A model generated the notes under the pieces. It saw only the letters and a program-made list of their open reading frames with translations, made no database searches and was not told where the DNA came from. This document shows positions 1 through 7,604 of a stretch of 64,000 nt of DNA, piece after piece. Within the stretch, counting starts at the first letter, position 1. Each line of letters opens with the position of its first letter. Both the position numbers and the translations under genes were made by a program. The DNA comes from a virus: the IMG/VR virus record IMGVR_UViG_3300036770_005131, positions 1 through 64,000 of that record; one strand, 5' to 3'.

Positions 1-2
1 AT

Positions 3-425
3 GTTCTGAATGAGGCATTCCTTGAACGCTTCTGTGTGACCTTTGAGCAACCTTATCCTGCCTCTACTATTGAGGTTCGCATTCTTCAAGGTGTTGCGAA
101 GCATCTTGGTCTCACTGAGATTGATGATTTCTGTAAGAAATTGTGCGATTGGGGGGATATCATCCGTAAGACATTCTACGATGGTGGTATTGACGAAATT
201 ATCAGCACCCGTCGTCTGGTTCATATCATTCGTGCTTATAGTATCTTTGGTAACAAAGCAAAGGCAATTCAAGTTTGTATCAATCGTTTTGATGATGAAA
301 CCAAAACTGCTTTCCTTGAACTCTATGACAAGGTTGATGCTGATTTCGTAGTTCCATCAGAGGAAACTGACAACAACTCTACTGACCCTGATGAGTTGTC
401 TGGGATGACAAAAATGCCTTTCTGA
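3..425 (+). CDS. cobS: CobS-like AAA+ ATPase, C-terminal part (5' end outside window)
   Basis: The frame is already open at the window edge and runs 140 codons to a stop at 423-425, so this is the C-terminus of a longer gene. The segment resembles the end of cyanophage CobS proteins (MoxR/CobS-type AAA+ ATPases named after the aerobic cobaltochelatase subunit). The ISTRRLVHIIRAY stretch fits the lid helix near sensor 2, followed by an acidic tail. Walker motifs would lie upstream. A role in cobalamin synthesis in phage is unproven; a chaperone-like ATPase role is equally possible. The GTG at 36 is internal. Confidence 0.75.
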   Translation, partial: VLNEAFLERFCVTFEQPYPASTIEVRILQGVAKHLGLTEIDDFCKKLCDWGDIIRKTFYDGGIDEIISTRRLVHIIRAYSIFGNKAKAIQVCINRFDDETKTAFLELYDKVDADFVVPSEETDNNSTDPDELSGMTKMPF

Positions 426-435
426 TTAAACTTCT

Positions 436-483
436 TTACTGAAAAGTGTTATTCGTATAAATATTAATAGCACTTTTCAGTAA
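436..483. repeat. Perfect 13-bp inverted repeat around a late promoter
   Basis: TTACTGAAAAGTG (436-448) is exactly inverted at 471-483, separated by 22 bases that contain TATAAATA (456-463). It lies between cobS and the HNH ORF and ends just before the HNH start codon. Confidence 0.8.
456..463 (+). promoter_or_regulatory. Late promoter motif TATAAATA
   Basis: Exact T4-type late promoter core, 23 bases upstream of the HNH ORF start, in the loop of the inverted repeat. Confidence 0.6.
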
Positions 484-485
484 TT

Positions 486-995
486 ATGTCATATACCAAA
501 GAACAAAAATCAGAGTATAACAAACAATATCGTCAAAGAATGACGGAAGAACAAAAGGAGGCAAAACGACAAAGTGACAGAGAATATTACTATAAAAATA
601 AAGAAAGATGTAACGAAAAACATCTTCAATATTATGAGAACAACAAAGAAAAATTAAAAAAACAAAGTACAATAAACAATAACAAAAGACGACAAAAATT
701 AAGAGAACAAGCAAAAGAAAAACTTGGTGGAAAATGTGTTTGGTGTGGAACAACTGAAAATCTTGAGTTTGACCATATTGACCCCGCACATAAAAAAATA
801 ACTATCGGGAAAATTGATTGTTCTTTAGAATTGTGGTGGAAAGAAGTTGAAAAATGTCGTCTTCTTTGTAAATCCTGCCACAAAAAACATAGTGATGCTG
901 AAATGGCAGCAAAACACTTATATTGGATAAATCTTCCTTTTGATGAAAGAGAAAAACTTATTCAAGAACAACTTGACCTTTCATCTGAAAACTGA
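486..995 (+). CDS. HNH endonuclease, probably a free-standing homing enzyme
   Basis: A 169-aa protein. Residues 1-75 are a charged Lys/Glu/Tyr-rich helical region. The core from about residue 80 has a zinc pair CVWC, then FDHIDP (the His-Asp of the HNH site), then CKSCHKKH with the second Cys pair and the terminal His-like residue. This matches small phage HNH nucleases. It sits between cobS and replication genes with its own late promoter and inverted repeat, suggesting insertion as a mobile gene. Target unknown. Confidence 0.8.
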   Translation: MSYTKEQKSEYNKQYRQRMTEEQKEAKRQSDREYYYKNKERCNEKHLQYYENNKEKLKKQSTINNNKRRQKLREQAKEKLGGKCVWCGTTENLEFDHIDPAHKKITIGKIDCSLELWWKEVEKCRLLCKSCHKKHSDAEMAAKHLYWINLPFDEREKLIQEQLDLSSEN

Positions 996-1001
996 TATAA
1001 T
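973..1001 (+). promoter_or_regulatory. Sigma70-type promoter TTGACC-17-TATAAT
   Basis: The -35 is at 973-978 and the -10 at 996-1001 with 17 bp between them, inside the 3' end of the HNH gene. It probably drives the downstream replication block. Confidence 0.7.
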
Positions 1002-1002
1002 T

Positions 1003-1028
1003 TGGGGGAAGTTAATATGTTCTTCCCC
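1003..1028 (+). promoter_or_regulatory. GC-rich hairpin over a possible start codon
   Basis: GGGGGAAG (1003-1010) pairs perfectly with CTTCCCCC (1021-1028); the 10-base loop contains the ATG at 1017. It directly follows the promoter at 973-1001, so it would be at the transcript 5' end. It has no T run, so a terminator is unlikely. Confidence 0.55.
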
Positions 1029-1457
1029 CTTATTATGTTTGGTCCTGAAGACGAAAGAAATTTAGTTCAATACAACCTCACTATGAATGAACATAGTGGA
1101 ATGCTTAATCTCACAAAAACCCCTGCTAATATGGAAACTCCGACTAATCACCTTTGGAAATATAATGAAGACAAAATCCTCAAGGATATTGAATATTATG
1201 TGACCAGCACTTATAACAGTCACTACTGCGGTCATAATGATGATTATAAAGATATTCAAACAATTGACCTGATGGCAGCAAAAGACCTTGCTACACATTT
1301 CTGTCAGGCAAACATTCTCAAATACGGTTCTCGTTATGGTGATAAGGATGGTCGTAGCAAGCGTGATTTGCTGAAAGTCATTCACTATGCTATGCTCCTA
1401 CTTCACTTTGACGGTCACTACACTCGTCAAGATAACGGTCTAACTGAATTTCGTTGA
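1017..1457 (+). CDS. DUF3310-like protein (phage nucleotide-kinase-annotated family)
   Basis: About 146 aa. The C-terminal half, FCQANILKYGSRYGDKDG followed by DLLKVIHYAMLLL, fits the DUF3310 pattern of many phage proteins, whose function is not known. The start is uncertain: ATG 1017 sits in the hairpin loop only about 9 bases after the predicted transcription start, while ATG 1035 gives a slightly shorter protein. It is the first gene of the replication block and ends just before gp45. Confidence 0.6.
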   Translation: MFFPLIMFGPEDERNLVQYNLTMNEHSGMLNLTKTPANMETPTNHLWKYNEDKILKDIEYYVTSTYNSHYCGHNDDYKDIQTIDLMAAKDLATHFCQANILKYGSRYGDKDGRSKRDLLKVIHYAMLLLHFDGHYTRQDNGLTEFR

Positions 1458-1462
1458 TTATT

Positions 1463-2128
1463 ATGAAACTATCTGATAAAACTCTAACTCTTCTCAAGAA
1501 CTTCGCAGGCATCAATCAGTCTATTCTCTTCAAAGAAGGCAACAACCTACGCACAATTTCCGTAATGAAGAATATTCTTGCGGAAGCAACTGTAGAAGAA
1601 GAGTTTCCCAAGGACTTTGGGATTTATGACCTGAACCAGTTTCTAAATGGTATTGGTCTCTATCACAGTCCTGAACTTGACTTTGATAACGAAGGTTATG
1701 CGATGATTAGGGAGGGTAAGTCACGGTCAAAGTATTTCTTTGCCGACCCTAACGTAATCGTAACTCCTCCTGATAAGTCCATCACTCTTCCTAGTGAGGA
1801 TGTATGCTTCATTCTGGATACTAAAGAACTTGATAAACTCATCAAGGCATCTTCAATCTATCAACTCCCCGACCTTTCAGTAATCGGTGAAGCAGGAGTA
1901 GTCAAACTCGTTGTTCGTGATAAGAAGAACGACACTTCAAACGAGTTCTCAGTAATTGTTGGGGAAACTGATGAGGAATTTGCTTTCAACTTCAAGGTGG
2001 AGAATATAAAAATTTTGCCAGGAACCTATGAAGTTGTAATCTCCAAGAAACTTCTTTCCCGTTTTGTAAACACTAACTTTGACGTAAAGTACTATATTGC
2101 GATGGAACCTGATAGCACTTTTGGATGA
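1463..2128 (+). CDS. gp45: Sliding clamp, DNA polymerase accessory protein
   Basis: The 221-aa protein starts MKLSDKTLTLLKNFAGIN, closely like T4 gp45, and ends with the family-typical YIAMEPDSTFG. It forms the trimeric ring that tethers gp43 to DNA and, in T4, also acts with gp33 and gp55 in late transcription. ATG 1463 was chosen over TTG 1454 because it reproduces the T4 N-terminus. It overlaps the next gene by ATGATG. Confidence 0.93.
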   Translation: MKLSDKTLTLLKNFAGINQSILFKEGNNLRTISVMKNILAEATVEEEFPKDFGIYDLNQFLNGIGLYHSPELDFDNEGYAMIREGKSRSKYFFADPNVIVTPPDKSITLPSEDVCFILDTKELDKLIKASSIYQLPDLSVIGEAGVVKLVVRDKKNDTSNEFSVIVGETDEEFAFNFKVENIKILPGTYEVVISKKLLSRFVNTNFDVKYYIAMEPDSTFG

Positions 2129-2562
2129 TGGAATTTCTTCTTTATCTAACTCCAATCGGGAGGGATATCTACAACATAATGTCTCAAAAGGTTAGGTTTC
2201 TAGAGAACCCTCCCATTTGTAGGCAAAAGGAAATTTATGGGTGGTATGATGCTAGTAAGGATACGATGAGTATTTGTACTGACCGAATTCTTGCTGGACC
2301 TTCTCCAAAGTATTATATTAATGAGACTTTGTTTCACGAAGCAGTCCACGCAGCACAAGATTGTAAGGCAGTTAATACACCATATTGGTATGTTCCTTTT
2401 GGTATCAGTCAATCCCAAATGAAACTGTCTGAAAGACGACGTGATGACCTTGAAACTTCTGTTCGCATTCACCCAAACAATCGTGAGATTGAACACGAAG
2501 CATTCTGGTTGGAAGACAAACCTGAAAAAGTAAGGTATGTTGTTCAAAAGTATTGCTTCTGA
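2125..2562 (+). CDS. Small HExxH zincin-like protein
   Basis: A 145-aa protein with LFHEAVHAAQDCK, an HExxH zinc-metalloprotease signature at about residues 73-77, and a later REIEHEAFW that could give the third ligand. The surrounding sequence is not one I can assign to a peptidase family. It sits between gp45 and gp44 genes with overlapping start (ATG within gp45 stop) and stop. Protease activity is inferred from the motif only. Confidence 0.55.
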   Translation: MMEFLLYLTPIGRDIYNIMSQKVRFLENPPICRQKEIYGWYDASKDTMSICTDRILAGPSPKYYINETLFHEAVHAAQDCKAVNTPYWYVPFGISQSQMKLSERRRDDLETSVRIHPNNREIEHEAFWLEDKPEKVRYVVQKYCF

Positions 2563-2708
2563 TGAGGTATCAAGTTCGTTACAAACTTCCAAATGATAAT
2601 CGTTATTTGAAAATGATTGTTGAAGCAACAAGTCAGTCACAGGCAAAAAAAGTTGCCCAAGCACAGGTTCCTTCTGCTACAATTGTGGGAGGACCACAAC
2701 CCCTTTGA
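2562..2708 (+). CDS. Hypothetical 48-aa protein
   Basis: A short ORF starting MRYQVRYKLPNDN, overlapping the preceding stop (TGATG) and ending five bases before the next ATG. It is not recognised. The tight junctions on both sides support it being real. Confidence 0.5.
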   Translation: MRYQVRYKLPNDNRYLKMIVEATSQSQAKKVAQAQVPSATIVGGPQPL

Positions 2709-2712
2709 TATT

Positions 2713-3222
2713 ATGAATATATTCGTCACAAATCAGTTTCCCGCAGAGAGTGCGATTGTACTTCCTGACAAACATATAGTGAAAATGCCTCTGGAGTGCT
2801 GCCAGATGCTCTCCATCGTTGCCTCTGAGTGGTATCACGGGTATGGACCCCTCCCTAAGGCAGACGGAACCCCCTACAGCACCGCAAAGGGGGCATTCAG
2901 GAACCATCCCTGTACCCAGTGGGCAGCAGAGAGCATCCATAATGCCTACTGGTTAATCAAGCACGGAATGAACCTTTGCGATGAGTATCACCTGCGATAT
3001 GGAAAGCAACATTCGTGCTATAATACTTTACTTCACGCATATTACCTTTTCCCCAAAGGTAAGATTACTGAAGTAACTCCATTTGCCCGTGCGATGCCAG
3101 ATGAGTTTAAATTTGACACAAGCATTGACACTTTTACTGCTTACAAGATGTATATCGCATCCAAACCTTGGGTTGCATCTAATTATCTTCGTATGCCGCA
3201 AAGAAAACCTAATTGGATTTAA
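2713..3222 (+). CDS. Conserved phage protein of unknown function
   Basis: 169 aa starting MNIFVTNQFPAESAIVLPDKH. The pattern (short N-terminal beta strand, LPDKHIVKM, ECCQMLS, RNHPCTQW, LCDEYHLRYGK) recurs in many phages. It is loosely reminiscent of the pyrimidine-dimer glycosylase-like fold, but I cannot assign a function. ATG 2713 is preferred to upstream in-frame starts because those overlap the 48-aa ORF. It ends two bases before gp44. Confidence 0.6.
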   Translation: MNIFVTNQFPAESAIVLPDKHIVKMPLECCQMLSIVASEWYHGYGPLPKADGTPYSTAKGAFRNHPCTQWAAESIHNAYWLIKHGMNLCDEYHLRYGKQHSCYNTLLHAYYLFPKGKITEVTPFARAMPDEFKFDTSIDTFTAYKMYIASKPWVASNYLRMPQRKPNWI

Positions 3223-3224
3223 TT

Positions 3225-4169
3225 ATGACAAGTGATTTCCTTTTCGTGGAACGATACAGACCTCAAGTGATTGATGACTGTATTCTTCCTGATGATACTA
3301 AAAAAACCTTTAAGGAGTTTGTAGAGAAGGGTGAGATTCCAAATCTCCTTCTTGCTGGACCTCCTGGTATTGGTAAAACCACAATCGCAAAAGCACTTTG
3401 TAATGAACTGGGTGCTGATTTTTATGTGATTAATGGTTCGGATGAAGGTCGTTTCCTAGACACCGTAAGAAATCAGGCAAAGAACTTTGCTTCTACCGTT
3501 TCTCTCACTGGTGGTTCAAAGCATAAAGTCATCATTATTGATGAGGCAGATAATACTGGTAATGATGTTCAACTTTTGCTCCGTGCGAATATTGAGTCAT
3601 TCTATAACAACTGCCGTTTTATCTTTACTTGTAACTACAAGAACAAGATTATTGAACCACTACACTCTCGTTGTGCCGTAATTGACTTCACCATTAAAGG
3701 TAAGCAGAAGGCACAACTTGCTGCTAATTTCTTTCAACGACTACAGGTAATCCTAAATACAGAAAAGATTGAGTATGACCCGAAAGTTCTTGTAGAACTT
3801 ATTTCAAAGCACTTTCCAGATTTTCGTAGAGTTCTGAATGAATGTCAGAGGTATTCTACGGGTGGAAAGATTGATTCGGGCATTCTCGCAACGTTCTCAG
3901 ACATTTCTGTAAATGACCTTATCAAGAATCTTAAGGCAAAGAATTTTACGGAAGTTCGTAAGTGGGTTGTCTCCAATCTGGATAATGATTCTTCTCTTAT
4001 CCTACGGAGGGTATATGATGCTCTCTATGATGCTCTGGTCCCAAATTCAATTCCCGCTGCTGTCCTTATTATTGCTAAGTATCAGTATCAAATTGCTTTC
4101 GTCGCTGACCAAGAAATTAACCTCTTGGCGGCATTAACTGAAATTATGTGTGAGGTAGAGTTTAAATGA
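3225..4169 (+). CDS. gp44: Sliding clamp loader large subunit
   Basis: A 314-aa AAA+ ATPase. Walker A is GPPGIGKT at about residue 43, Walker B IIIDEAD, and the arginine-finger region LHSRCAV follows TCNYKNKI. With gp62 it loads gp45 on DNA. ATG 3225 is used; the in-frame TTG 3213 overlaps the upstream gene. Its stop overlaps the next ATG (ATGA). Confidence 0.93.
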   Translation: MTSDFLFVERYRPQVIDDCILPDDTKKTFKEFVEKGEIPNLLLAGPPGIGKTTIAKALCNELGADFYVINGSDEGRFLDTVRNQAKNFASTVSLTGGSKHKVIIIDEADNTGNDVQLLLRANIESFYNNCRFIFTCNYKNKIIEPLHSRCAVIDFTIKGKQKAQLAANFFQRLQVILNTEKIEYDPKVLVELISKHFPDFRRVLNECQRYSTGGKIDSGILATFSDISVNDLIKNLKAKNFTEVRKWVVSNLDNDSSLILRRVYDALYDALVPNSIPAAVLIIAKYQYQIAFVADQEINLLAALTEIMCEVEFK

Positions 4170-4459
4170 CTGTAAAATTAATTCGTATGTCTTCTGGGGA
4201 AGATTTAATAGCAACTGTAAATAGTTCTGATAGTATAAAAGATACTATTACCCTTCAGGATGTAATTGTCGCAATTCCAACTGGTAGTGGATCATTGGGA
4301 TTTGTTCCCTGGTCTCCATTATTAAGTAAAAATGAAAATGAATTGGTTGTTAGTAGAAAATTTGTAGTCTATATGGCAGAACCAGATGAAGAGGTGGTGA
4401 TGCAGTATAATAAGATGTTTAATAAGATAATCACCCCAATAAAGAAAATAATTAAATGA
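4166..4459 (+). CDS. Small Sm-like fold candidate, copy 1
   Basis: A 97-aa protein starting MTVKLIRMSSGEDLIATV. The strand-turn-strand with SGE resembles the Sm1 half of Sm-like domains and is similar in pattern to the proteins at 7024 and 7338. Such small proteins recur around clamp-loader and polymerase genes of cyanophages. RNA binding is speculative. ATGA overlaps join it to gp44 and to the next gene. Confidence 0.5.
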   Translation: MTVKLIRMSSGEDLIATVNSSDSIKDTITLQDVIVAIPTGSGSLGFVPWSPLLSKNENELVVSRKFVVYMAEPDEEVVMQYNKMFNKIITPIKKIIK

Positions 4460-5514
4460 TATTAAATGAAGAAGATGCAGTTTATGCTGCTAATAAATTT
4501 ATAGATTATTATTCTCAGTTTAATCGTATTGATGATTATCTTAGATTTGTTAAGAAGGATAGAATATCTTCTCGTTCTGGATCTTTGTTTGGTGCAGAAA
4601 CTGAAATGTTTGATCAGTTTAACATGCATCCAAATGATATGAATATTCGTATTCATATTGTTGACACTAATCCTAAATCTTCTTCTAGATTTAATCAATG
4701 GTTATATTCTGAAACTCTTAACTTAACTGCTTCAAATGCGATTGAAGAAGCAATTCCAGGAAGAACTCATAAGTGGATTGTTGAAGAAACAACCACTCAA
4801 AAAGTTCTTGGTGTAGTTCGCTTCGGGTCTCCAACCATTAATTCAAAACCAAGAAATGAATATTTTGGAAAAGTTCTTCCTTTAGATATTATTAATGATG
4901 AGTTTGTAATGGGTTTTAATATCGTTCCTGTTCAACCATTTGGATATAATTATCTTGGAGGAAAACTTCTTGCTCTTCTTGCTTGTTCTAATGAATTAAA
5001 AAGGCAGTTTGACGAAAAGTATGGAACTAATTTAAAATACTTTGAAACTACCTCTTTGTATGGAACTACAAAGGGAATGTCTATGTATGATGGATTAAAA
5101 CCATACCTTCGTCATATTGGAGACACTGAAAGTAATTTTCTTCCACTTTTTCATGATGATGAATTTAGAGACTTTTTTTGGTGGTTTAATGAGCGAAATG
5201 GTGGCGAGCGTTTAGTTCCCGCAGATAAATCTTCAAAGAAACTCAAGATCCAGCAAAAAATGATTGCGATCATTCGCAAGTCACTTGGAGATCAAAGTAA
5301 ACTTCAAGAGTTTAATATAGTAATTGATAATGCAAAGAAACTTACTGAAAAAAAGAGATACTATCTTTCTCAGTTTGGGCATGAAATGTCTGACGTTATT
5401 GTGTGGTGGAAGAAAAAAGCATCTAAAAGATATGAAAAACTGAAGAGTGAAAATAGACTCAGAACTGAACTTGAAATATGGGAACCTGGATCCGACTTGG
5501 AAATTATTAGATAA
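4456..5514 (+). CDS. DUF4338/DruA-like protein in the clamp-loader operon
   Basis: 352 aa. The central part has VLGVVRFGSP, then YNYLGGKLLALLACSNE and YFETTSLYG, which fits the pattern I associate with DUF4338 (the DruA family of Druantia defence). The C-terminal third is basic and helical. It lies between gp44 and gp62, which are adjacent in T4, with a 4-base overlap upstream and 3 bases downstream. Its role in the phage is unknown. The family call is from memory of the motif pattern and needs a profile search. Confidence 0.5.
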   Translation: MILNEEDAVYAANKFIDYYSQFNRIDDYLRFVKKDRISSRSGSLFGAETEMFDQFNMHPNDMNIRIHIVDTNPKSSSRFNQWLYSETLNLTASNAIEEAIPGRTHKWIVEETTTQKVLGVVRFGSPTINSKPRNEYFGKVLPLDIINDEFVMGFNIVPVQPFGYNYLGGKLLALLACSNELKRQFDEKYGTNLKYFETTSLYGTTKGMSMYDGLKPYLRHIGDTESNFLPLFHDDEFRDFFWWFNERNGGERLVPADKSSKKLKIQQKMIAIIRKSLGDQSKLQEFNIVIDNAKKLTEKKRYYLSQFGHEMSDVIVWWKKKASKRYEKLKSENRLRTELEIWEPGSDLEIIR

Positions 5515-5517
5515 ATT

Positions 5518-5898
5518 ATGGAACTTAAAGATTGGTTGAATTCAATTAACTTTACAAAGGAAAATTTTCTAGAAGATGATCCAACACTTGTAAAGGAATA
5601 TTCTCCTTACATTATAAATCGTTGTTTATCGGCACATATTGACTGCATTCTTTTTGCGAACGAAATGAATATGAATCATGCTTTGGATAAAGATATGCAA
5701 TATTCATTTTATCTAAATACTTTGAGGAAAAGGAAGAGATTTTCTCCCTGGATCCGAAAAGATAAAGTTCAAGATTTAGAATGTGTCAAAAAATATTATG
5801 GTTATAGTAATGAAAAAGCATCTCAAGCTTTAAAAATTCTAAATAAATCTCAACTTGACTTTATAAAAAAACGACTTGAAACTGGCGGAAAGAAATGA
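5518..5898 (+). CDS. gp62: Sliding clamp loader small subunit
   Basis: A 126-aa protein starting MELKDWLNSINFTKENFLEDD, a compact version of T4 gp62 (187 aa), as in other cyanophages. The position next to regA, with an ATGA overlap, matches the T4 order 62-regA-43. It works with gp44 to load gp45. Confidence 0.85.
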   Translation: MELKDWLNSINFTKENFLEDDPTLVKEYSPYIINRCLSAHIDCILFANEMNMNHALDKDMQYSFYLNTLRKRKRFSPWIRKDKVQDLECVKKYYGYSNEKASQALKILNKSQLDFIKKRLETGGKK

Positions 5899-6335
5899 CT
5901 AACCAAACAATTGAACCACAAGTAAACTGGTCTCCCGATATGATGGTGGAGGTCATTCTCAACGAACCTGATGATTTTCTCAAAGTTCGTGAGACTTTAA
6001 CCCGAATTGGGGTTGCATCCAGAAAGGAGAAAAAACTTTATCAAAGTGCTCATATTCTCCATAAGCAGGGTAGATATTATATTACCCACTTTAAAGAACT
6101 ATTTGCACTTGATGGCAAACATGCTAATTTAACTGTAAACGATATTCAGCGTAGGAATAGAATTATTCGCCTTCTTGCTGATTGGGGACTAATTACAGTA
6201 GTCAATCAAGATAAAGTAAGTGATATTGCTCCTCTCAATCAAATTAAGGTTCTTCCCTATAAAGAAAAAGGGGAATGGGAACTGGAGCAAAAATATAACA
6301 TTGGTAAAAAAGGAAAGGTTCAGGAAACCGAATGA
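5895..6335 (+). CDS. regA: RegA translational repressor of early mRNAs
   Basis: 146 aa, containing VEVILNEPDDFLKVRETLTRIGV and HFKELFALDGK, typical of RegA. In T4 it binds the start regions of early mRNAs and blocks initiation. It lies immediately before a strong terminator. Confidence 0.9.
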   Translation: MTNQTIEPQVNWSPDMMVEVILNEPDDFLKVRETLTRIGVASRKEKKLYQSAHILHKQGRYYITHFKELFALDGKHANLTVNDIQRRNRIIRLLADWGLITVVNQDKVSDIAPLNQIKVLPYKEKGEWELEQKYNIGKKGKVQETE

Positions 6336-6341
6336 TTTTGT

Positions 6342-6366
6342 AGGGAGTTCCACACTCCCTTTTTTA
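6342..6366 (+). terminator. Rho-independent terminator after regA
   Basis: AGGGAGT (6342-6348) pairs with ACTCCCT (6354-6360), followed by six T. Confidence 0.85.
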
Positions 6367-6409
6367 TTGTTCTTTGATATATAATAACGATGGGAGCGTG
6401 GTAGATCTA

Positions 6410-6419
6410 CCCCCCCCCC
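6410..6419. repeat. Ten-base poly-C tract in the hsp20 leader
   Basis: Ten consecutive C in an otherwise AT-rich leader between the regA terminator and hsp20. Nothing else was recognised nearby. Confidence 0.7.
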
Positions 6420-6480
6420 ATACGCTACGGATGCCTTTATGGGTCCTAATTTAAACCTCGCTTATTTAAGGAGAAAAACA

Positions 6481-6924
6481 ATGGCAAATTTAACAACTTG
6501 GAAATTAAATTCATCTGATCTTCCAACTTTATTTGATAAGATTCAAAAACATGGTTTAGGTTATGATGATTACTTTTTTGATAGATTTTTCAATCTTCAC
6601 GAAACCACATCAAATTATCCGCCATATAATTACATAAAACTAGATAATGTCACAGCAAAACTAGAAATTGCTCTATCTGGTTTTAAGAAATCTGAAGTTT
6701 TTGTATATACACAAGACGGTAAACTTTTTGTTGAAGGACAAAAAGAAGACAAAGAAACCGATACAGTGTATATCCACAAAGGACTAGCACAAAGAAGTTT
6801 TACGAGAGTGTGGACACTTTCTGAAGATACTGAGGTTAGATCCGTTGACTTTGAAGATGGTCTTTTAACTGTTGTTCTAGGTAGAATCGTCCCAGAGCAT
6901 CATCAGAGAAAAGATTGGTTCTAA
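6481..6924 (+). CDS. hsp20: Hsp20-type small heat-shock protein
   Basis: 147 aa with an alpha-crystallin domain (about residues 50-135) including KLEIALSGFKKSEV and GLAQRSFTRVWTL. A strong ribosome site AAGGAG precedes ATG 6481, so the in-frame ATG at 6439 is rejected. Cyanophage Hsp20s are common and thought to protect or assemble phage proteins. It stands alone between two terminators. Confidence 0.9.
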   Translation: MANLTTWKLNSSDLPTLFDKIQKHGLGYDDYFFDRFFNLHETTSNYPPYNYIKLDNVTAKLEIALSGFKKSEVFVYTQDGKLFVEGQKEDKETDTVYIHKGLAQRSFTRVWTLSEDTEVRSVDFEDGLLTVVLGRIVPEHHQRKDWF

Positions 6925-6948
6925 ATAATTAAGAATATCGTCGGCGCA

Positions 6949-6991
6949 GAGGGAAGACTGGCAAAATCCAGTTGACTTCCCTCATTTTTTT
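6949..6991 (+). terminator. Terminator after hsp20
   Basis: GAGGGAAG (6949-6956) pairs with CTTCCCTC (6976-6983), with a second stem ACTGG/CCAGT inside, then eight T. Its 3' arm contains the next promoter's -35 box. Confidence 0.8.
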
Positions 6992-7000
6992 TGCTAAAAT
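6972..7000 (+). promoter_or_regulatory. Sigma70-type promoter TTGACT-17-TAAAAT
   Basis: The -35 at 6972-6977 lies within the terminator hairpin and the -10 at 6995-7000. It serves the polymerase block. A direct repeat ATGAGGTAAA follows at 7004-7023, the second copy giving the ribosome site of the next gene. Confidence 0.65.
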
Positions 7001-7023
7001 ACTATGAGGTAAAATGAGGTAAA

Positions 7024-7341
7024 ATGTCAATTAAATTGGTCATACTAAAAAGTGGAGAGACTATTATATCCGATATTCGTGAGATGATTTTAGGTGAAGA
7101 TGAAAGTAAAGCAGTTATAGGGTATTACCTTTATAATCCTTGCGCTATTGTTTTGGATTCATTAGATGAAACCCAGGAAGTAGATGAAAAGCGGAAAGTG
7201 TCAATCAGACTATTTGATTGGATGCCCCTTGCAAAGGAAAGTAAAATACCAATTGTCGCTGAATGGGTTGTTGGTATAGTTGATCCAGTTGATAGTTTAA
7301 AAGAAACTTATAGCGAATCTTATAAAATTGAGGAAGAATGA
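7024..7341 (+). CDS. Small Sm-like fold candidate, copy 2
   Basis: A 105-aa protein starting MSIKLVILKSGETIISDIREM with a second strand pair around VSIRLFDWMPL. It has the same pattern as the 4166 and 7338 proteins, suggesting a small paralogous family near replication genes. Function unknown. It overlaps the next ORF by ATGA. Confidence 0.5.
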   Translation: MSIKLVILKSGETIISDIREMILGEDESKAVIGYYLYNPCAIVLDSLDETQEVDEKRKVSIRLFDWMPLAKESKIPIVAEWVVGIVDPVDSLKETYSESYKIEEE

Positions 7342-7604
7342 AAATGGATGAAAAGAATATAGTTTTACTTGTATTGAGCACAAAAATCTTACTAATTGCA
7401 GATGTAACTCAAGTTACCTCTGAACTTGGTGATCCTGATCTTCTATTAAAGAATCCATTTATACTACTTGATGATTCTACATTAGTGCCTTGGTTGCATG
7501 AGTTTACTAAAGAAACTGCTTTTAAAATTCATTCAGACAAGGTGTTGACAATAACGGTGCCAAATCCAATTTTACTTGATAAATATCAGTCTCTTACTAA
7601 ATGA
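7338..7604 (+). CDS. Small Sm-like fold candidate, copy 3
   Basis: 88 aa, the most divergent of the three related small proteins (NIVLLVLSTKILLIADV, then KNPFILL). The start may be ATG 7338 or ATG 7344. Its end overlaps gp43 by ATGA, so it is probably translated with the polymerase. Confidence 0.45.
   Translation: MKMDEKNIVLLVLSTKILLIADVTQVTSELGDPDLLLKNPFILLDDSTLVPWLHEFTKETAFKIHSDKVLTITVPNPILLDKYQSLTK

Noticed and set aside
2200-2664. 154-codon reverse ORF over the HExxH gene
   Set aside because: No start signal and overlaps a better supported + strand gene.
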